Shown here: one piece after another, positions 5,567-9,265 of the stretch
Layout of the letters: each line of letters starts with the position of its first letter
Position numbering within the stretch: the first letter of the stretch is position 1
Assembly: GCA_017620055.1 (NCBI GenBank)
Contig: JAFZRD010000021.1
Location: forward strand, 1 to 9,265
Reading direction: 5' to 3'
DNA: 9,265 nucleotides
Origin: Lachnospiraceae bacterium
Lineage (GTDB): Bacteria > Bacillota_A > Clostridia > Lachnospirales > Lachnospiraceae
Program-made: the position numbers and the translations under genes
Notes under the pieces: model-generated
The model's database searches: none
What the model was told of the DNA's origin: nothing
Seen by the model: only the letters and a program-made list of their open reading frames with translations

Positions 5567-7159
5567 ATGATCTGCTTTGAACTTTACAGACAATTGGATA
5601 TAAGAGTGTTCCAGACGATCTCGGCCATTGACCCGGGATACGGATCATGCGCAAAGTACGTATTTGAGCGCGATTCGCTCATTCTGCTCGGAATGGATCA
5701 TTCGGTCAGGCTGGACATTTTGACCAAAGAAGTCAAGAAAGATTCGCCGATCAGAAACTGGGATATCGAGAGCGAGGCAGTGATGTGGTTTGCCGAGGAT
5801 TCCGCCGAAGCCGCGCTTATCAGGCTCATCAATGACGCATACCGCAAGTGGTATCAGCTCGATGTGAACATCTCGGACGAGTACTTCAATATGGAGCTCG
5901 AGGAGGTCAACTCCCTTCTGGCCGGATATGCACTGCGCATCTTCTCGGATGAGAGCGGCATGTCGATATTCCATGACGAACCCGAAAGCGATACCGAGTT
6001 CACGTTTGAGCAGGCGATGGACCTGATCATGGAAGTTGACGAGAACCGCATGGATGATGCGGGGATCGCCCAGCTTGTTAATGAAGCGCTTTATTACCGC
6101 AAGATCGACAGGTTCGAAGAGGCTACGGTCCGCCTCGAAAAAGTCATAAGATATATGGATCATACTCTCCCCGAGTACACGCACACGGTGTTCACGCTCG
6201 CCGAGACTTATTACTTCATGGGCAACTATGAGCGTGCAGTCATGCTGTATTACAGAGTCAATCTCGGGTTCATCGAGGACGAGAAAGACTTCTATCTGCA
6301 CCTCGGACACGCACTCGTTGACGAGAAGATGAAGAAGTATGAGAGGCATCTTCGGATCTATTTTCACAGCCGGATAGACAGTGAATTCGCCGACACGCAC
6401 AGGCAGGCCGTTGCTGCCGCCAAGGCGAGTGTCGCGCAGGTGTTTGACGAATACGAGGAAACGTGTCTTGATATGGGACGCAAGAAATACGCGTCGTTCC
6501 GCGAGAATCTTCCGGCAGGCGCCGACGAGATAGATGAGCTGATCGAAGAGTATGAGAAGCCCGAGGAGCGTGCAAGGGAGATCCATAAACAGTACGAGGG
6601 ATTCGGACTTAAAGAGCCGAAGAGCAAAGCCGAGACGGGCAACATGTCAATGAGTGAGCGGCTGTCGACGGCACTTGACTATTACCTTACCGGCGAATAC
6701 CAGAAGGCCTTCGATATGTACTACAGGCTCGCGTCGCAGACTGACGAGGACTCCGATTACTATACATGGATATATCTTCAGCTCGGGAAGCTGTACTGCT
6801 TCTTCGATGAACCCGCCAAATCGTGGCATGCGCTCGAGAAATGCAATCCCAACAGATTCGGGATCGTTTACAGGCTCGAGGATTTCATGATCCTGTACCA
6901 GCATTCCCATATCGTCGCGGAGGACTTCGAGAGTGACGAGCGCTTCAGGAAGCTTGTCCGGGGCAGGATGGACACGTATTACGCCCAGTATGACAGGGAC
7001 TATAATGCGCTTCTTAAGGACAGAAAACTCATGCGCGCGTACAGGATATATGAGAAGGACTGCATCGAAGACACGAAGTACGAACTTCGGGATATACTTA
7101 CAGAAGGCAGATCACGCGGCGGCGGATTGTTCGCGAGACTGCGCAGATCGAATAATTGA
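5567..7159 (+). CDS. TPR-like repeat protein of unknown function
   Basis: This 530-residue acidic protein is rich in Tyr, Glu and Asp and has no signal peptide or membrane helix, so it is probably cytoplasmic. I do not recognise the N-terminal part (1-160), which looks mixed alpha/beta. Two blocks resemble tetratricopeptide helical pairs: about 166-230 (EALYYRKIDRFEEATVRLE, then LAETYYFMGNYERAVMLYY) and about 364-425 (ALDYYLTGEYQKAFDMYYR, then QLGKLYCFFDEPAKSW). A charged helical, probably coiled-coil segment at about 290-350 lies between them. The C-terminal end is basic and Gly/Arg rich (GRSRGGGLFARLRRSNN) and could contact membrane or nucleic acid. TPRs usually mediate protein binding. It is upstream of the SPFH gene in the same direction, but that gene has its own promoter overlapping this stop. 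The start lacks a ribosome site, suggesting a leaderless mRNA. Confidence 0.8.
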   Translation: MICFELYRQLDIRVFQTISAIDPGYGSCAKYVFERDSLILLGMDHSVRLDILTKEVKKDSPIRNWDIESEAVMWFAEDSAEAALIRLINDAYRKWYQLDVNISDEYFNMELEEVNSLLAGYALRIFSDESGMSIFHDEPESDTEFTFEQAMDLIMEVDENRMDDAGIAQLVNEALYYRKIDRFEEATVRLEKVIRYMDHTLPEYTHTVFTLAETYYFMGNYERAVMLYYRVNLGFIEDEKDFYLHLGHALVDEKMKKYERHLRIYFHSRIDSEFADTHRQAVAAAKASVAQVFDEYEETCLDMGRKKYASFRENLPAGADEIDELIEEYEKPEERAREIHKQYEGFGLKEPKSKAETGNMSMSERLSTALDYYLTGEYQKAFDMYYRLASQTDEDSDYYTWIYLQLGKLYCFFDEPAKSWHALEKCNPNRFGIVYRLEDFMILYQHSHIVAEDFESDERFRKLVRGRMDTYYAQYDRDYNALLKDRKLMRAYRIYEKDCIEDTKYELRDILTEGRSRGGGLFARLRRSNN

Positions 7160-7184
7160 TACCGGAGTGATTATGTGATAAAAT
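7156..7184 (+). promoter_or_regulatory. Strong promoter for the SPFH gene
   Basis: TTGATA at 7156-7161 is followed after 17 bases by TAAAAT at 7179-7184, and the -10 box has an upstream TGA (extended -10). The -35 box overlaps the TGA stop of the TPR gene at 7157-7159. The predicted +1 is near 7191, at the first base of a small hairpin. Confidence 0.65.
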
Positions 7185-7190
7185 ATATAC

Positions 7191-7204
7191 GTTGGTCTGC
7201 CAAC
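7191..7204 (+). promoter_or_regulatory. 5'-terminal mRNA hairpin ahead of the SPFH gene
   Basis: GTTGG TCTG CCAAC forms a five-base-pair stem with a four-base loop, beginning at the predicted transcript start. It is separated by 13 bases from the strong ribosome site AAGGAGGA (7218-7225), which stays unpaired and is seven bases from the ATG. Hairpins right at the 5' end are known to protect bacterial mRNAs from decay; that role here is inference. Confidence 0.4.
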
Positions 7205-7232
7205 ATTATTTAACTGTAAGGAGGATTTCAAG

Positions 7233-8459
7233 ATGGGTTTGATTCAGGCTGCTCTTGGTGCGGCAGGCGGTGCACTTGCCGACCAGTGGAAAGAGTTCTT
7301 TTATTGTGAGGCCATTCCTGCGGATGTGATCATCAGGAGAGGTGAGAAGAAGATCGACGGAAAGCGTTCTTCCAACACAAAGGGACACGACAACATCATA
7401 AGCAACGGTTCGGTCATCGCGGTTGCCGACGGACAGTGTATGCTGATCGTTGAGCAGGGCAAGGTCGTTGATCTTTGTGCCGAGCCCGGCGAATATGTTT
7501 ACGATACATCGACAGAACCGAGTATCTTCTACGGAAAACTTTCCGATTCGATCGTTGAGACGTTCAAGCAGATCGGTAAGAGATTCACGTTCGGCGGAGA
7601 TACGGGTAAGGATCAGAGAGTCTACTATGTAAACACAAAGGAGATTCCCGGAAACAAGTACGGCACGGCCAATCCGGTTCCGTTCCGTGTGGTTGACAAG
7701 AACATCGGGCTTGATGTTGATATCACGATCCGCTGCCACGGTGAATATTCCTACAAAGTTGAAGACCCCATCCTGTTCTACACGAATGTTGCGGGTAACG
7801 TGACGGAGTCGTACAACAGGGAAGAGATAGACGGACAGCTCAAGAGCGAACTTCTTACCGCTCTTCAGCCCGCTTTTGCAAAGATAAGCGATATGGGTAT
7901 CAGATACAGTGCACTTCCCGGTCATACCGAGGAGATGGCTGATGCCCTTAACGAAGTTTTGACCAAGAAGTGGAGAGAACTTCGCGGTATCAGGATCGTA
8001 TCGTTCGGTGTCAGCTCGGTTACGGCTCCCGAAGATCAGGAGCAGATGATCAGAGACCTTCAGAAGGCAGCTGTTATGCGTGATCCGAGCATGGGCGCGG
8101 CTACGCTTGTCGGTGCTCAGGCAGATGCGATGAAGGCGGCAGCAAGCAATACTTCAACGGGTCCGATGATGGCTTTCGCCGGAATGAACATGGCAGCAGG
8201 CGCAGGCGGAATGAATGCGAGCCAGTTATATCAGATGGCAGGCGCTCAGCAGGCAGCAGCAGCTCCCGCACAGGCAGCTCCCGCACCCGCAGCGGCAGCT
8301 CCGGCGGCAGGGTCTTGGACATGCGAATGCGGTTCGGTTAATACCGGCAAGTTCTGCGGCAACTGCGGCAAGCCCGCTCCTTCGGCGGACTGGACATGCT
8401 CATGCGGAACAGTCAACAGCGGTAAGTTCTGCAGTAACTGCGGCTCACCCAGACCATAA
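7233..8459 (+). CDS. SPFH-domain (YdjI-like) protein with two C-terminal zinc ribbons
   Basis: This 408-residue protein starts MGLIQAALGAAGGALADQW and continues with an SPFH/band-7-like domain (about 20-285), the type annotated as virion core protein or YdjI family. Features include IPADVIIRRGEKK at 28-40, an EPGEYVYDTS segment at 84-93 and a late RGIRIVSFGVSSVTAPED strand. After a Met/Ala/Gly-rich stretch (about 285-335) and an Ala/Pro linker (336-360) come two zinc ribbons with CxC-x8-CxxC spacing: Cys364, 366, 375, 378 and Cys389, 391, 400, 403. In B. subtilis, YdjI lies in the pspA operon and helps recruit PspA to stressed membrane; no pspA is in this window. There is no clear membrane helix, so membrane contact is presumably through the N-terminal amphipathic segment. 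An ideal AAGGAGGA site, strong promoter and strong terminator suggest high, independent expression as a single unit. Confidence 0.9.
   Translation: MGLIQAALGAAGGALADQWKEFFYCEAIPADVIIRRGEKKIDGKRSSNTKGHDNIISNGSVIAVADGQCMLIVEQGKVVDLCAEPGEYVYDTSTEPSIFYGKLSDSIVETFKQIGKRFTFGGDTGKDQRVYYVNTKEIPGNKYGTANPVPFRVVDKNIGLDVDITIRCHGEYSYKVEDPILFYTNVAGNVTESYNREEIDGQLKSELLTALQPAFAKISDMGIRYSALPGHTEEMADALNEVLTKKWRELRGIRIVSFGVSSVTAPEDQEQMIRDLQKAAVMRDPSMGAATLVGAQADAMKAAASNTSTGPMMAFAGMNMAAGAGGMNASQLYQMAGAQQAAAAPAQAAPAPAAAAPAAGSWTCECGSVNTGKFCGNCGKPAPSADWTCSCGTVNSGKFCSNCGSPRP
8316..8456 (+). repeat. Tandem duplication encoding the two zinc ribbons
   Basis: Two copies of a coding unit start at 8316 and 8391, 75 bases or 25 codons apart. 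Both begin TGGACATGC and share AAGTTCTGC and AACTGCGGC blocks. They encode WTCECGSVNTGKFCGNCGKP and WTCSCGTVNSGKFCSNCGSP. Codon differences between copies show it is not a very recent duplication. Confidence 0.8.
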
Positions 8460-8470
8460 TGAAATGTATA

Positions 8471-8500
8471 AGTGCCCTGATCTTCAGGGCACTTTTTTTT
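8471..8500 (+). terminator. Rho-independent terminator after the SPFH gene
   Basis: AGTGCCCTGA (8471-8480) pairs perfectly with TCAGGGCACT (8484-8493) around a three-base loop, followed by eight T residues (8493-8500). It lies 11 bases after the SPFH stop. The ribosome site of the next gene begins right after the T tract. Confidence 0.95.
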
Positions 8501-8513
8501 GAGGAGAATTATA

Positions 8514-9029
8514 ATGGCACTATCCGTTAATGATATCGACATAAGGAAATTCTACGAATCGATCGTGGAATTCGAGAGTAATTCCGAAGCCAGGGATTTT
8601 TATTATTCAGTCATGGATACTCCGACGGGGAGAAAGAATTCCGACGGGGGTGAAGAGACCGTAAGGGACAGGATACTGAAGGCATACGGGATGCTGTTCT
8701 GCGAAGAATTCAGCATTGCGGCCGGAGAGTGCGCCGGCCCCGACGAAGTAGCCGCCACGGCGGACAGGCTCTATATCGGGGATGCCGGTTACGATCCCGC
8801 TCACTGGTACAGGATGAAGTATCATTTCCCGGTCATAGATGATGACAATTACGACAGGTTCGCAGCTCTTGTCATAAGCGACATGAATGCGGGACCTCTG
8901 CATGAAGCGGCCCTTAATGACGGGGATACGCTCGTTGTCGGAGAAGCAGATCCCCTTAACATGACACCGCAGCAGCGAAAAGAACAGACAGTCAGGCCCG
9001 TGACCATGCCGGCGGGAGGTGCCAATTGA
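8514..9029 (+). CDS. Hypothetical protein, 171 residues, no recognised family
   Basis: The start is the ATG at 8514, seven bases after GAGGAG (8501-8506); an upstream in-frame TTG at 8499 lies inside the terminator T tract and is unlikely. The protein is acidic, soluble and without signal peptide or membrane helix. It opens with a predicted helical stretch (MALSVNDIDIRKFYESIVEF) and contains a second helical part (VRDRILKAYGMLFCEEFSIAAGE). A Tyr/His/Trp-rich middle follows (YDPAHWYRMKYHFPVIDDD), then a Pro/Gln-rich, probably disordered tail (NMTPQQRKEQTVRPVTMPAGG). I recognise no domain. No promoter is visible between the terminator and the start, so expression may depend on read-through from the SPFH transcript. 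It is coupled to the following receiver-domain gene by a four-base overlap, which points to a shared task with it. Confidence 0.8.
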   Translation: MALSVNDIDIRKFYESIVEFESNSEARDFYYSVMDTPTGRKNSDGGEETVRDRILKAYGMLFCEEFSIAAGECAGPDEVAATADRLYIGDAGYDPAHWYRMKYHFPVIDDDNYDRFAALVISDMNAGPLHEAALNDGDTLVVGEADPLNMTPQQRKEQTVRPVTMPAGGAN

Positions 9030-9265
9030 GAATAATAGCGGTAGATACGGACAGAAAATCACTTGATACCATCAGAGCCATTCTGGAAAAGACGGCACCC
9101 GATTCGGTATGCGATTACTATGACGATCCGCTTGCCGCCCTTGCCAAGGCTCGTGAAGAGGAGATAGATGTCGCATTTCTCGAGACGCAGATGCCGGAAC
9201 TGTCGGGGATAGATCTCGGCAAATACCTTGTCGATCTGAATCCTCATATCAACCTCGTCTATATC
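9026..9265 (+). CDS. Response-regulator receiver domain with Glu at the phospho-acceptor site (3' end outside window)
   Basis: Translation starts at TTG 9026-9028, five bases after GGGAGGT (9014-9020); the TTGA overlap with the previous stop indicates translational coupling. The 80 visible residues match the first part of a receiver domain. MRIIAVDTD supplies the first strand and acidic pocket (Asp7, Asp9, with Thr8 where the second aspartate normally stands), followed by a helix, then DVAFLETQMPELSG at 48-61. In ordinary regulators this strand reads FLDxxMPxxxG, so Glu53 replaces the phospho-accepting aspartate. The MRIIAVD start and FLExQMP style resemble LytTR-type regulators of Clostridia, but the output domain is not visible. 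With Glu at this place, normal phosphorylation is doubtful. The frame runs off the right edge. Confidence 0.85.
   Translation, partial: MRIIAVDTDRKSLDTIRAILEKTAPDSVCDYYDDPLAALAKAREEEIDVAFLETQMPELSGIDLGKYLVDLNPHINLVYI

Noticed and set aside
5645..6586. Long open frame (313 codons) on the minus strand inside the TPR gene
   Set aside because: It lies wholly antisense to a better-supported gene, has no ribosome site or promoter, and its composition (many Ile/Val/His from reverse-read GAT, ATC and CTC codons) is that of a shadow frame.
7206..7925. Minus-strand open frame of 239 codons under the SPFH gene
   Set aside because: It is antisense to a clearly recognised SPFH domain, shows no domain of its own and has no start signals.
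8248..8312. GCAGCAGCAGCTCCCGCA-type simple repeat
   Set aside because: It is in frame and encodes the Ala/Pro linker between the SPFH domain and the zinc ribbons, so it is ordinary low-complexity coding DNA rather than a satellite or recombination site.
8510..8515. TATAAT overlapping the ATG of the 171-residue protein gene
   Set aside because: A promoter there would start transcription after the start codon, and no -35 element is in place; it is a chance product of the ATTATAATG start context.
1..9265. CRISPR array, insertion sequence, phage or tRNA/rRNA genes
   Set aside because: I saw no regularly spaced direct repeats, no transposase or integrase motifs, no terminal inverted repeats and no tRNA-like cloverleaf sequence.

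Overview
The window looks like chromosomal DNA from a low-to-mid GC Gram-positive bacterium, most likely an anaerobic member of the Clostridia. The grounds are strong GGAGG-type ribosome binding sites, heavy use of ATA, AGA and AGG codons, sigma-A-like promoters, and gene families typical of that group: a YdjI-like SPFH protein with zinc ribbons, a stand-alone PilZ protein and a YihX-like HAD protein. I cannot name the genus. I see no mobile element, CRISPR array, tRNA or rRNA, and no gene-free stretch longer than about 90 bases.

Left part (1-3321). The end of a membrane protein gene runs into a convergent PilZ (cyclic-di-GMP receptor type) gene. Divergent from PilZ is a tight three-gene operon: a membrane-anchored GT2 polyprenyl-phosphate glycosyltransferase, a ChbG/HpnK (YdjC) family carbohydrate deacetylase and a YihX-like HAD sugar phosphatase. 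Their reading frames overlap by 11 and 4 bases. The GT2 plus deacetylase pair resembles lipid-linked aminosugar systems such as Francisella FlmF2/NaxD. A small two-helix membrane protein gene converges on the operon and overlaps its last codons.

Middle (3322-5566). A very well conserved WecE-type sugar aminotransferase gene (dTDP-4-amino-4,6-dideoxygalactose synthesis) converges with a second GT2 gene of the polyprenyl-phosphate type. Together with the left part this is a neighbourhood for building and modifying cell-surface glycans.

Right part (5567-9265). A TPR-like protein of unknown function is followed by an SPFH/YdjI-like protein that has its own promoter, an Ala/Pro linker and two tandem zinc ribbons. 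After a strong intrinsic terminator come an unknown 171-residue protein and, coupled to it by a TTGA overlap, the start of a response-regulator receiver domain. That domain has glutamate where the phospho-accepting aspartate should be. The window ends inside this gene.

Points that stand out: three genes whose -10 boxes sit almost on the start codon with no Shine-Dalgarno sequence (candidate leaderless mRNAs, two of them divergent); the Asp-to-Glu receiver; the deacetylase/glycosyltransferase pair; a hairpin predicted at the very 5' end of the SPFH mRNA; and a terminator-like hairpin lying inside the coding end of the opposing GT2 gene. All functions are read from sequence and remembered families; no database search was possible.
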